Position numbers and translations under genes: made by a program
Shown: piece by piece, positions 42,790-52,892 of the stretch
Layout: each line of letters begins with the position of its first letter
Numbering within the stretch: position 1 is the stretch's first letter
The notes under the pieces: generated by a model
Database searches by the model: none
Told to the model about the DNA's origin: nothing
The model's input: only the letters and a program-made list of their open reading frames with translations
Assembly: GCA_013115135.1 (NCBI GenBank)
Contig: JABANP010000291.1
Coordinates: forward strand, 1-64,000
DNA from: Perkinsus olseni
Taxonomy: Eukaryota > Perkinsozoa > Perkinsida > Perkinsidae
Direction: 5' to 3'
DNA: 64,000 nt

Positions 42790-44025
42790 TCTGATAAGTT
42801 GCTGGGTTGAGTTGTTAGTCGGTTTGATCGCTGAAAGTATTTCTTGTCGAGCCGACCGAGGCAAGCGTTATAGTGACGGAGTTGATACCGATGAAGTCAG
42901 GAGATTTAAAAGTGTTGAACTGTTGCCCATCCACATAATGGAATAATTGAACAGCCTGGAGTACCTTCGGAGTTCCTCAGTGATCACCCGACGTTCGAAG
43001 ACTCCCTCATCAGCGCTCTGAGATAGGTCGCTGTATCCTTACACCGTGTACTGCACGTGATACGAACGCTGTCAGCATGTCCATATTCGGATTTTTACGA
43101 GAGCCTTAGCCGAGCATGCGAGCCCTCTGCCGAGCAAACTAAACCCCACTTCGGGCGCTCTTCACTGCGGCCACGTAACGAGGCCCATGTCTAAAGGCAA
43201 TTGCTTGGACTCGAGATGACAAGCTGTTCCGACGGAATTAGTGCGAGCGGCTCGGCAGAGTCTCGTAAGCCGTCATGATGCCATTCGGTAGTAATTGCCC
43301 TCTAGAGAATACCTTGGTGTTGTGCACTACAGGAAGCGATGACTGTGTGGTCGATGCTCCAGTAATTATCTCACTACAGTCACGTTCTGGTCTGCATTGC
43401 CAAGCTCAGGCCCCAGTTTTCGGGCCGGGGGTTTGAGGTATGGTCAAACCCCTTCATGGGACTCCTTAGTGTGGGAACACAATCGTTATGTCACCTGCCG
43501 CTAGCTGTACTTGTGTCTACTGTATATATAAAGATCGGGCTTCTGTCAGTATCACTTGGGTCAGGTTGGGGTCGATAACAGAGAGCGATTACAAAACCCC
43601 AGTAAGAAGCCGTCCGGAAGAGGGAGCAGTCCACGAGGGCTGGAGGCCCGAGGGAGACCTTCTGAGGCTTTTGCGTGTTGTAGAGGAAGGAAGAATGAGG
43701 AGTACCGTTTAGGTACGGAAGGTGAAATAGCAGCGCACAGGAGATGATGTTGTCGTTTCGGGCGAGCGCGAAAGCTCTTGTGTTCCTTGGCTGTAGAGGC
43801 TAAGTTGATTCAATATGGGATAAGGCTGAAAGGGGGAGGACATGTGACCGGGGTACGTCAGTGCGTCACGTTATCAGTTGTGAGGTTGTCCCTCAACTTT
43901 CTTTCCCTTCCCAACCCGCCCGTGCAGGAGAGGCCTAGCATATGCTTATGTTGCGATGGGAGAAATCGCATCATTCGTCTACTATGCAGGCCTGGGCAAT
44001 CGGGATATGCATGATTCGTAATCAG

Positions 44026-44092
44026 AGATGGTGTGCTGGTAGAGCATGTCGCGTCTAACCAGAGCGCCCAGGTTCGATTCTGGGCCGGATCT
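44026..44092 (+). tRNA. tRNA-Val(AAC)-like sequence
   Basis: TGCTGGTAGAGCATG (D arm), CTAACCA as anticodon loop (AAC) and CCCAGGTTCGATTCTGGG (perfect T arm) are in the right order; AGATGG partly pairs with CGGATCT at the ends. It lacks a normal variable loop (67 nt in total), so it is probably tRNA-derived. Confidence 0.45.
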
Positions 44093-44404
44093 ATATATGA
44101 ATATCTACGCATTACTGCTATCCCGATTACCCCCCTCTCTCCCAATCTCCTGTGCACAGGCGGCTTCACGAAGAGAGTAGACTAACGCCACACTCGGCGG
44201 GCACTGCGGAAAAAAGAATAATGAAGGGAGAAATAACAGTCGGGCAGAATCGGGTGATAGCTACGACAGCTGGGAGAAAGTAATAGATCGGGTCAAATTA
44301 GACCCGATTCCCTGCAGCAGCATCGAGCCGTCGGATCGAGTTACTGAAGTGAACTTCACTTCAGCTTAGTGAAGCCCTTGGGTGCATCATCTGCCATGAT
44401 ATTA

Positions 44405-45658
44405 TCAATTTTTATTATAAGTGTCGACCTTACCACCGGTCTTGGGAACGGTCAGGACACTATAATCTGTCCTGATGCCGCATCAGGCGTCGTATTTTCA
44501 TTGAGTGGGCTATTGGGCCGCCCGGCAAGTCGTGCTTCGGGCCCAGCTCCCGCTGGGAGCCGGCCGTCGGGCAAAACTCGGGCTGCATGAGTGACGATGT
44601 AATCGCGTTATATCGTGGATATTCGAACTTTTTGTTCCTCTGGCTCACGCGACACCCTTCAAGTCTTGGAAGCATCCCCAGCCTACATTGCCCTTAACGG
44701 CCTGACCGATTGCTAACGGCGATTGAGGCCCCGGCTGCTGTCAAATCAGTAAAAGAATACGGATAACCAGAGAAAAAAGTACGTACGAATGGATGAAGAC
44801 CTGAACCTTATGATGAGCTCTGACCGCCAGTGGAGACTATGCCAGAGGCGCTGGAGACAGCACACATGCCACTCCGACCGCTACGGGAGAGAATAAGCTC
44901 ATCGACAAGGCTACTCATGTCAAGGTCATCGCAAAATGAACGATTCAACGAACAAATACCATAGGCGTTGAGCGCACCCTGCTGAAGGGCACTCCGGAGT
45001 CTAGCCTTGATCTGAACAAGCCCGGAAGTATTTGAGATGGGTCGATAGGGAAATCTCCATTCGGAAGTTTGCTAAAGACATTGGACACTAGGCCGTGTAG
45101 ACTTGCCGGTTGACACCGGGTAGCTCGCTGGGCCGACCGGCAAATGCCGGGTAGTGCCGGGCCCTCTTCCGGGCCGCCCGGCTGGCGCCGGGTAGCGCCG
45201 GGCGCTACACCGGGCCGTCCGGCAAATGCCGGGCTGCCGGGCGGGATACGACGGATATGCCGGGCATGCTGCGCATCAGTGATGCGCATGCCAGTGAGAA
45301 GAGTTTTGTCATAGCTGCCATGAGAATCACGGATGGAAGGTAGACAACCGTTGTTGAGAGTAATCTCAATCAACCTTCCACCCCGCTTCGCAGTGTAACC
45401 ACACGCGTAAGATGGATTGGGCAGGCTTTGGGGTGATGCGCGGTAGAAGGTAACAATGCCACCCAAGGTCTTGTCAAAATGTACGCCTATAACCGGAATA
45501 TCATCTCTGTTGTAGTAGCCTTCGTCGAACGGGTAGAGTCTCCTTCCAGTAGTATTTGAGGGGTCCTTCTGCGGAGTATCGATAATACCGCTAGCAACAC
45601 CACCCACGAGGGTGATGATGATTATGAGGAGCAGTGCTGCTGTCAGCAGCACTGCCAC
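44405..45658 (-). pseudogene. Small secreted protein, paralog 2, disrupted by an insertion
   Basis: The N-terminal part (45658 down to about 45286) matches paralog 1 from signal peptide to LLTGMRI. The last ~24 codons (44476 down to 44405, DYSVLTVPKTGGKVDTYNKN and stop) resume the match. Between them lies an ~801-bp insert (44479-45279) flanked by TGATGC on both sides (44473-44478 and 45280-45285). Removing the insert and one TGATGC restores the frame and the paralog's sequence order. The open frame that runs into the insert ends in GC-rich repeat-encoded sequence and is not a natural C-terminus. Confidence 0.75.
44479..45279. mobile_element. ~801-bp GC-rich insertion in paralog 2
   Basis: Defined by comparison with the empty site in paralog 1 and a 6-bp duplication TGATGC. 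Both ends hold clustered CCGGC/GCCGG units (left 44515-44575, right 45115-45245) in opposite orientation, so it is foldback-like in organisation but unrelated in sequence to the TCGTACAC family. No ORF of its own is recognised. Confidence 0.65.
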
Positions 45659-45720
45659 AGTGGCCTGGCGCGTGATTCGGGGGACCCGTCGTCGGGTTTC
45701 TTTGAATCCAAGAGAGACCT

Positions 45721-46340
45721 GTTGCCAGAAACGTAAGAATATCCCAATAACATTTCATCATGGAACTTTTATAGTGAGGTAAATCCCAGAAGATTTAATC
45801 GATGGCGAAACCGGATGATGCGCGATTCATGCAAATTGCATAAAGGCGAGCGAGATATGAACCATAAGGCGAGCGAGAGAGACACTTCACAACACAGATC
45901 AAGTGGATTGAGTATTATTATGCCAAGGACTTTTTTGATGCGAGGCGTATGTATCGCCAAGGACTCCGAGTAGTGGGAGCTGCCAGCTCCGAGCTGGCAT
46001 GTCGTTCAAAGTATCGTGGAAGTCGTGGCAACCTATATGTATCTACTGCACCTCGGGTAGTGGCATACCTAAGCACTCCGAGGGCGCGAAGAATATGCGT
46101 CGTCACATCCATTCGCCCGAGCATTTTCGTAATAAACCGTTTGGCGATGGTCGCACTTGAGTACGGATTGGTTTTCTTCTCTCTGTTGGGTTTGTATTTT
46201 GAAGTGGGGTTATGTCTTTGGGCCTAAGACTTTGGTGAGCTGGGATTATAGTTTTGCTTGTGTTGTATGCCTGCTCCCTCCAATCACACTGATGAGGGGC
46301 AGGCTTCGCTTGAGAAAGTCATGAGCCTCATGACATGAGG
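45721..46340. other. No gene recognised
   Basis: Short frames only; a GGGAGCTGCCAGCTCCGAGCTGGC palindromic patch lies near 45978. Confidence 0.35.
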
Positions 46341-46383
46341 TTTAGAGACGCTCAGGTTCAGCATTGCAAACGAGTGTAAGTTC

Positions 46384-46962
46384 GTGTTTCATTCTCGGTC
46401 TGAATTTCGCTGTGATGCACGGATCAGATTCTGGGAAGTCGAAGGTAATAAACTGGAATTCGGTCGCTTCTGGGATAGCACGATAGTTTTGGTTGGTGAC
46501 GGTATTATATGTCTCGGTTGCGGAGATTGTGCTGTGTGGAGTCCGTGTTCTACGTATTTGCTTGAGCAACATCTGAATGATTGGCATACCGGAGAGATGT
46601 TGCAAGGCTCTGGCTCACCCACTGCGGCAAAATATCCATCCCGAAAGCAACGCGAAGACTTCGAGTATCCCGTGGGGTATGATGACTGTCCTTCGTCGGA
46701 TGAGGTGAAGCGGATCGCAGTTGCATTTTCTGAGTCGGCAGCCAAGCTGAAATTTTGGTGCAAGTTTGCCGCATCCAATCATTTGCGGCACTGCGCTGTG
46801 AGGGATCGTGTGGCTCGTGGAGTGTTGAGCGGTAAAGTCTTGGATGCCATATCGCAAACACGTAAGTCTAATGGCCAAACTCAGTCACCTGGAGCGCCTC
46901 CCTTCAAGTGGAAGCCTCCGACTGCGGGGAACTTCAAGAGGAGTGACACATCAATTGCTTAA
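46384..46962 (+). CDS. BED-like zinc-finger ORF, possible hAT remnant
   Basis: A 192-codon frame with ICLGCGDC and EQHLNDWH, a C-x2-C plus H-x4-H arrangement as in BED fingers at the N-terminus of hAT transposases. The C-terminal part is basic and Pro-rich (PPFKWKPPTAGNFKR). No catalytic region follows within reach, because foldback element 2 begins at 47027. Confidence 0.4.
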   Translation: MFHSRSEFRCDARIRFWEVEGNKLEFGRFWDSTIVLVGDGIICLGCGDCAVWSPCSTYLLEQHLNDWHTGEMLQGSGSPTAAKYPSRKQREDFEYPVGYDDCPSSDEVKRIAVAFSESAAKLKFWCKFAASNHLRHCAVRDRVARGVLSGKVLDAISQTRKSNGQTQSPGAPPFKWKPPTAGNFKRSDTSIA

Positions 46963-47018
46963 TTTGATGGTACGGTGCAACAAAAGAAGGCGCATCATCC
47001 CTCTACCATGCGGGCATA

Positions 47019-47026
47019 CGGCATAG
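47019..47026. repeat. Target-site duplication of foldback element 2, left
   Basis: CGGCATAG; the right copy is 47815-47822. Confidence 0.9.
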
Positions 47027-47814
47027 GGGTGTATCACGACTCGTACACCGAAAACTCGTACACTTTCATTTCGTACACTGAATGCTCATTCACCCCTTGG
47101 ATCCGTACACCGTCATTCCGTACACTTAAAACTCGTACACATAATACTCGTACACATAAAACTCATACACGTAAAACTCGTACATATAAAACACGTACAC
47201 CGTCAACTCGTACACGAGCACGACTCGTACACAGTGTACGGTACACTATGCAGCTTGAGTCGCATTTTTGGGCGGCGCGCTGAGAGCAATGGCGGAGCGA
47301 AGGGAGCAATATTGTTCATACAGAGCGAATAGTTTGCGCCACTCTGTGAGTAGATATTCAGTAGTGTAGGTGGTATGGAGGTTAAGGTAACGGGTTACCA
47401 ATCCAAAGGTCGCGGGTTCGATCCTATGTACAGGCCCGGCACTGCAGGGAGGAGTTGTCGCCTCAAGTAGAGGCGCCAAAGCGCCTGCGGAACCGGCGCG
47501 AAAATTTTTTTAGGCAAGTCGCGGAGCGGCTCCGCGACTTGCGTAAAAAATTTTGGCAGGGTGTACGAGTTGAAAGTGGGTGTGTGTATGAAATGACGGT
47601 GTACGAGCATTATGCGTACGAGTGTTTTGTGTACGAGTATTATGTGTACGAGTGTTTTGCGTACGAGTTTTACATGTACGAGTTTTCTGTGTATGAGTTT
47701 TCCGTGTACGAGTCCTCGGTGTACGGGTATTTGGTGTACGAGTCGAAGGTGTACGAGTATCCGAGACATGAGTCGAAAATGTACGAGTTTTCCATGTAGA
47801 GTCGTGAACATCCC
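47027..47814 (-). mobile_element. Foldback-like element 2 (788 bp) with tRNA-like core
   Basis: Left end GGGTGTATCACGACTCGTAC; right end in complement GGGATGTTCACGACTC, so the two ends of elements 1 and 2 match crosswise and this copy is in reverse orientation. Degenerate TCGTACAC array at 47040-47235, complement array at 47562-47800. The palindrome at 47501-47554 shares the core GGCAAGTCGCGGAG with element 1 and has one mismatch. A tRNA-like module lies at 47366-47432 on the plus strand. Confidence 0.85.
47366..47432 (+). tRNA. tRNA-like module in foldback element 2
   Basis: GTGGTATGGAGGTTAAGG (A box) and CGGGTTCGATCC (B box) correspond base for base in position to the module of element 1. 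The anticodon region has diverged more than the boxes. Confidence 0.45.
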
Positions 47815-47822
47815 CGGCATAG
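47815..47822. repeat. Target-site duplication of foldback element 2, right
   Basis: CGGCATAG, identical to 47019-47026. Confidence 0.9.
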
Positions 47823-48056
47823 ATATGTTGGTGCTCGTTTTGTGGACTACCCAGGGAAGTCTACCCTTATGACCCGAATATCATGCACGGATTGCATGTG
47901 CCTTGTGCTACGATGTGCGGAACAAAATGAAGAAGTGAATGCGAGCGAGCTCGGTGAGTGAGTATCTGCTGTCAATGTGCAGTTCAATTGCAGGTCCAAT
48001 CCTATGATGTCATCATGATGATGAGGAGGAGGAGCATGGGGTGAGACTCACCCGGT

Positions 48057-48190
48057 GAGTGAAAACCGGTACAGTGACAGCTGGTACACCCCCGAGCTCG
48101 TACAGGCTTTATTCGGTACGACTTTCATTCATACAGGAGGATCTCGTACACTTTCAAGGCGTACAGTGCAGTGACAGTTCATACAGTTGC
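48057..48190. repeat. Short array of CGTACAG-type repeats
   Basis: GGTACAGTGACAG, GGTACAC, CGTACAGG, TCGTACAC, CGTACAG and CATACAG follow one another at ~15-20-bp spacing, like one arm of a foldback element whose other parts are missing. Confidence 0.55.
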
Positions 48191-48387
48191 CAGCAATACA
48201 GTGCAGTATCCACAGAATCTGTGGATACTGTACTGTATTACTCAATACCAGCAAAGACGACCGCCATAATCGTTTGCAGCTCGCACAGGATGAGCTTGAA
48301 ACCATCTGAGAAACTTTTGCGTCGCCAGAATCTGCCAATCGACGAAACCCACAATATATCTCCGCTATTAAAACTAGAATACCTACC

Positions 48388-48466
48388 GACAGTTTAGCCG
48401 AGTGGTCCAAGGCGCTGGCTCAAGGCGCCAGCCCGAAAGGGTGTGGGCTATAACCCCACGGCTGTC
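48388..48466 (+). tRNA. tRNA-Leu(CAA)-like, probable pseudogene
   Basis: 79-nt class II cloverleaf with long variable arm. Anticodon loop TCAAGGC gives CAA. The T-loop reads CTATAAC instead of TTCGAAC, so the B box is lost. Confidence 0.6.
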
Positions 48467-48625
48467 AGGGTATTGTACCACAATACCAGCAAAGTATACC
48501 GCCATAATCGCTTGCAGCTCGCACAGAATGAGCTCGAAACCATCTGAGAGACTCTTGCGTCGGCAGAATCTGCCAATCGACGAAACCCACAATATATCTC
48601 CGCTATAAAAACTGCAGCACTTACC

Positions 48626-48733
48626 GACAGTTTGGCCGAGTGGTCCAAGGTGCTGGTTTTAGGCGCCAGTCCGGAAGGGTGTGGGTTCGAGCCCCACAGC
48701 TGGAAGGGTGTGGGTTCGAGCCCCACAGCTGTC
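48626..48733 (+). pseudogene. tRNA-Leu with internal 29-nt duplication
   Basis: The variable arm and T-arm segment GGAAGGGTGTGGGTTCGAGC... is present twice in direct tandem, giving 108 nt. Such an RNA could still fold using either T arm, but a normal tRNA is unlikely. Confidence 0.8.
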
Positions 48734-49279
48734 AGGGTATTGTACCACAATACCAGCATAGACGACTGCCATATTCGCTTGCAGCTCGCACAGGATGAGC
48801 TTGAAAGTGAAGGTCTCGCAAGAGAGCAAGTTCAAGCAAGTGCACGAATGATGGAAGAAAGGGAGTGCTCCGGTACCGCAACCGCATTGTCGAGTACCGG
48901 CGTACTAGGGCTTCCATAGTCATAGTGCGTGGCAAGTCTCACTGCGATCGCTGACTTGCCACTGTCTTTTTTTGTATCAAGTTGGTTGGGGGACACTAAC
49001 GCATGCCGAGTTACCGTGGATCGTTCCTGGTGGCATGGTTAGTGTGACCAAGCTTACACTGGGGCTCGAGGCCCAAAGTAAGACCCTGAAAGGGTTCGGG
49101 CCTCGGGTTCTCAGTGTTTGGTCCTCTCCCACACTCCCGACCAACTGCCCTCGCCGAGAGGCAGGCGGTTCCGAATAAGGGAACGGGCCTTGACCATCTG
49201 AGAAACTTTTGCGTCGCCAGAATCTGCCAATCGACGAAACCCACAATATATCTCCGCTATTAAAACTTCAATACCTACC

Positions 49280-49358
49280 GACAGTTTAGCCGAGTGGTCC
49301 ATGGCGCTGGCTTTAGGCGGCAGCCCGGAAGGGCGTGGGTTCTAACCCCACGGCTGTC
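49280..49358 (+). pseudogene. tRNA-Leu(TAG)-like with damaged B box
   Basis: T-loop TTCTAAC and a mismatch in the anticodon stem (CTGGC/GGCAG). Acceptor stem intact. Confidence 0.65.
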
Positions 49359-49517
49359 AGGGTATTGTACCACAATACCAGCAAAGCATACCGCCATAAT
49401 CGCTTGCAGCTCGCACAGAATGAGCTCGAAACCATCTGAGAAACTTTTGCGTCGCCAGAATCTGCCAATCGGCGAAACCCACAATATATCTCCGCTATTA
49501 AAACTACAATATCTACC

Positions 49518-49596
49518 GACAGTTTAGCCGAGTGGCCCAAGGCGCTGGCTTTAGGAGGCAGCCCGGAAGGGCGTGGGTTCGGACCCCACAGCTGTC
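49518..49596 (+). pseudogene. tRNA-Leu(TAG)-like, T-loop TTCGGAC
   Basis: 79 nt, anticodon TAG, anticodon stem mismatched (GGAGGCAG), B box with an A-to-G change. Confidence 0.6.
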
Positions 49597-49640
49597 AGGG
49601 TATTGTACGACAATACCAGCATAGACGACCGCCATAATCG

Positions 49641-50820
49641 TGGTAGCAATCCTACGCAGGAGGATCGGCGTGAGCGAAATTACCGAGCAGAGATAAAACG
49701 CTTGCTAACGTGCCAGACCCGGATCCTCTGCCTTGGGAGAGTGCGGATCACGGAGCTGAACGTAGACCATCCTTGAACGCGCCGCGCTAGGCCGAGGGGG
49801 GTAGAACCTCGGGGCCTAGCGACTCCGGAGACCAGACGCCCACACCGCCGCAGGCTGCGTCCTTAGCTGGACATACGCGCGGGTAGGTGGCTGAAGCCGA
49901 AGCCACTGACCCGAACGAGACCAGCGACTTCCAAGGGGACGTCTGAGCTGAGGAGCGGTGAGTACGCTGCGTACGCAAGGATGGGGGAGCCTCTGCGAGC
50001 CCTTGTGCCGAACACGGCGAAGGGACTAACAGGCCCTACGCTGGCTCGGAACCACGAGCAAATAGACGCGCGGATTCTGAACCCGACATGGGCGGCCCGA
50101 AAGGCCTTTGACTGATCCGCGAGCCTACTGACCCGAAAAGGGGCGAGCTTTCTCCGTTCGCTGCGCAACCGCCGAAGGCGAGTCGCCGTCGGCGACGTTG
50201 GGATGTGCCGACGAGCTGAATCGCGCAGGTCCGGTTCGCGTGATGTTCGGGCCATGAAGTTCCCTGGGCGGAGGGTGGGAAAAAAAGAAACTCGGCGAGA
50301 GCTACCCTTCCACAAAGGGGAGCAGTGAGCCGGCACATGAACAAGCTAGAGAGAAGAAACATGCACATTGCACAATGCACGAAAGACGCAACCAGCGCAC
50401 GATGCGCGCGGTGCCGACACAAGAGGACCGAGACGACACTAGCGCGAGCATTTTACCGAGATGGATGACCGCTGTGCTGGACATTCATCCCTCTTTATGC
50501 GCGCACAAAAGAGTTGTGCGCGGGAGTAGGTTGCGCGAAGAGGAATGCGGTACTTCAGCCGTAAGTTGTAATGGCTGTGATAACGGCGGACGCGAGCTCG
50601 ACCCAGCCCTCCGCTCCCTGGATGTGGAGGTAGGACACTGGAGGCTGCTGACTCAACCCAGACTGGGTATGGAGTCGGGCAGTCATCTAATGTCCTACTG
50701 AACAGTGGTGGCCACCAACTCTCAGTTGGCAGCGAGTGTAGGCTACTGCCTAGCTGCTGAGCAGGTCAGAGCAAGGCCACGCACTGTTCACACTCCCAAC
50801 CTCTGCATCATGGGAATTTC
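49641..50820. repeat. Spacer with modular repeat blocks
   Basis: Contains a block shared with 52166-52222 (GTGGTAGCAATCCTACGCAGG...), a block GCGCACAAAAGAGTTGTGCG shared with 51075 and 52228, and a ~265-bp block starting CCGTAAGTTGTAATGGC shared with 51181, 52332 and 63427. The GC-rich part 49780-50330 is unique in the window. No gene recognised. Confidence 0.6.
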
Positions 50821-50946
50821 GGCCATAATCGCTTGCAGCTCGCACAGAATGAGCTCTAAACCATCTGAGAAACTTTTGCGTCGCCAGAATCTGCCAATCG
50901 ACGAAACCCACAATATATCTCCGCTATAAAAACTGCAGCACCTACC

Positions 50947-51025
50947 GACAGTTTGGCCGAGTGGTCCAAGGCGCTGGCTTTAGGCGCCAGTCCGAAAGGG
51001 CGTGGGTTCGAACCCCACAGCTGTC
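50947..51025 (+). tRNA. tRNA-Leu(TAG), canonical
   Basis: Acceptor GACAGTT/AGCTGTC pairs fully (one T-G), anticodon stem CTGGC/GCCAG around TTTAGGC (anticodon TAG), T arm GTGGGTTCGAACCCCAC. A box TGGCCGAGTGG and B box GGTTCGAACC are intact. CTATAAAAA lies ~20 nt upstream. No oligo-T follows within the next 80 nt. Confidence 0.85.
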
Positions 51026-51568
51026 AGGGTATTGTACCACAATACCAGCATAGACGACCGCCATGATCGTGGTAGCGCGCACAAAAGATTTGTGCGCGGG
51101 AGTAGGTTGCGCGAAGAGGAATGCGGTACTTCAACTGATTCAATGCTAGAGCTAGCGACGAGTGCTAGCAACAGATCCAGCCGTAAGTTGTAATGGCTGT
51201 GATAACGGCGGACGTGAGCTCGACCCAGCCCTCCGCTCCCTGGATGTGGAGGTAGGACACTGGAGGCTGCTGACTCAACCCAGACTGGGTATGGAGTCGG
51301 GCAGTCATCTAATGTCCTACTGAACAGTGGTGGCCACCAACTCTCAGTTGGCAGCGAGTGTAGGCTACTGCCTAGCTGCTGAGCAGGTCAGAGCAAGGCC
51401 ACGCACTGTTCACACTCCCAACCTCTGCATCATGGGAATTTCGGCCATAATCGCTTGCAGCTCGCACAGAATGAGCTCGAAACCATCTGAGAAACTTTTG
51501 CGTCGCCAGAATCTGCCAATCGACGAAACCCACAATATATCTCCGCTATAAAAACTGCAGCACCTACC

Positions 51569-51647
51569 GACAGTTTGGCCGAGTGGTCCAAGGCGCTGGC
51601 TTTAGGCGCCAGTCCGAAAGGGCGTGGGTTCGAACCCCACAGCTGTC
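51569..51647 (+). tRNA. tRNA-Leu(TAG), canonical
   Basis: Sequence identical in all arms to the gene at 50947, with the same TATA-like CTATAAAAA upstream and the same lack of a nearby oligo-T terminator. Confidence 0.85.
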
Positions 51648-51807
51648 AGGGTATTGTACCATAATACCAGCAAAGTATACCGCCATAATCGCTTGCAGCT
51701 CGCACAGAATGAGCTCGAAACTATCTGAGAAACTTTTGCGTCGCCAGAATCTGCCAATCGACGAAACCCACAATATATCTCCGCTATCTAAAACTACAAT
51801 ACCTACC

Positions 51808-51886
51808 GACAGTTTAGCCGAGTGGTCCAAGGCGCTGGCTTTAGGCGGCAGCCCGGAAGGGCGTGAGTTCTAACCCCACGGCTGTC
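51808..51886 (+). pseudogene. tRNA-Leu(TAG)-like with damaged B box
   Basis: T-loop TTCTAAC and anticodon-stem mismatch as in 49280; T stem also changed (GTGAG). The upstream CTATCTAAAA is altered. Confidence 0.65.
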
Positions 51887-52045
51887 AGGGTATTGTACCA
51901 CAATACCAGCAAAGTATACCGCCATAATCGCTTGCAGCTCGCACAGAATGAGCTCGAAACCATCTGAGAGACTTTTGCGTCGCCAGAATCTGCCAATCGA
52001 CGAAACCCACAATATATCTCCGCTATAAAAACTGCAGCACTTACC

Positions 52046-52124
52046 GACAGTTTGGCCGAGTGGTCCAAGGCGCTGGCTTTAGGCGCCAGTCCGGAAGGGC
52101 GTGGGTTCGAACCCCACAGCTGTC
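52046..52124 (+). tRNA. tRNA-Leu(TAG), canonical
   Basis: All stems pair, boxes A and B intact, CTATAAAAA upstream. Variable arm TCCGGAAGGGC differs by one base from 50947. Confidence 0.85.
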
Positions 52125-52471
52125 AGGGTATTGTACCACAATACCAGCATAGACGACCGCCATGATCGTGGTAGCAATCCTACGCAGGAGGATCGGCGTG
52201 AGCGAAATTACCGAGCAGAGATTATGCGCGCACAAAAGAGTTGTGCGCGGGAGTAGGTTGCGCGAAGAGGAATGCGGTACTTCAACTGATTCAATGCTAG
52301 AGCTAGCGACGAGTGCTAGCAACAGATCCAGCCGTAAGTTGTAATGGCTGTGATAACGGCGGACGTGAGCTCGACCCAGCCCTCCGCTCCCTGGATGTGG
52401 AGGTAGGACACTGGAGGCTGCTGACTCAACCCAGACTGGGTATGGAGTCGGGCAGTCATCCAATGTCCTAC

Positions 52472-52892
52472 TGTTGGGACACTCTGCGCACTTTGACAAT
52501 TAACTGGCGTGCGCGTCATTCTGTGGCGCTTCTGAGTACTGATCTGGGTTGATATTGCTCTGTGTGATTGTCTCTGAGTATCCTTTCTGTCTCTATATGT
52601 GTTAGCTGCGTAGCTAGACGCTGTGTAAGTCTGTATAAGACTGAGTATTAAGTAGAAGTTACATCTGGGTTATTATCTGTGTACTCCTCTGAGGTATCTA
52701 TTTGCTCTGCGGATACAATTGGGTTACACTGTGTATATCACTCGGTTATTGATAAGGATCATTGGTTATTGGTATAAGAACTGATATTGTGTTGACTAGT
52801 ATGGTTACAGATAATGGGCGTAACTCTGGGTCACCCGCAGATGGGACTCAGACTGTCAACAACAACTCAGTGCGTGCTTCCGGCTCCCAACA
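52472..52892 (+). repeat. 5' LTR of the young BEL/Pao-like retrotransposon
   Basis: 421 bp from TGTTGGGA to TCCCAACA, an 8-bp terminal inverted repeat. It matches 63005-63426 with only one substitution (GGG versus TGT context near 52550) and one single-base gap. CTAC at 52468-52471 is duplicated at 63427-63430. The gag start codon lies inside it at 52801. Confidence 0.95.

Larger units (their letters stand above)
42790..45720. repeat. Segmental duplication, copy B
   Basis: Diverged partner of 39940-41700, longer because of insertions: one between about 43735 and 44170 carrying a tRNA-like module and one of ~801 bp inside the secreted-protein gene. Confidence 0.8.
48230..49640 (+). repeat. 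tRNA-Leu repeat array, block 1
   Basis: Units of ~240 bp: GCTTGCAGCTCGCACAGAATGAGC, ATCTGAGAAACTTTTGCGTC, CCACAATATATCTCCGCTAT(A)AAAA, tRNA-Leu, then GGTATTGTACCACAATACC (a small hairpin). The copy between 48808 and 49193 is interrupted by ~385 bp of unrelated sequence. Confidence 0.85.
50821..52165 (+). repeat. tRNA-Leu repeat array, block 2
   Basis: Four tRNA-Leu units plus interspersed spacer blocks. 50561-51180 and 51181-51800 form a ~620-bp higher-order repeat. Confidence 0.85.

Noticed and set aside
48129..52068. Recurrent 60-100-codon ORFs with MDHSAKLSVG or MVQGAG starts
   Set aside because: They are tRNA-Leu genes and their flanks read as protein.
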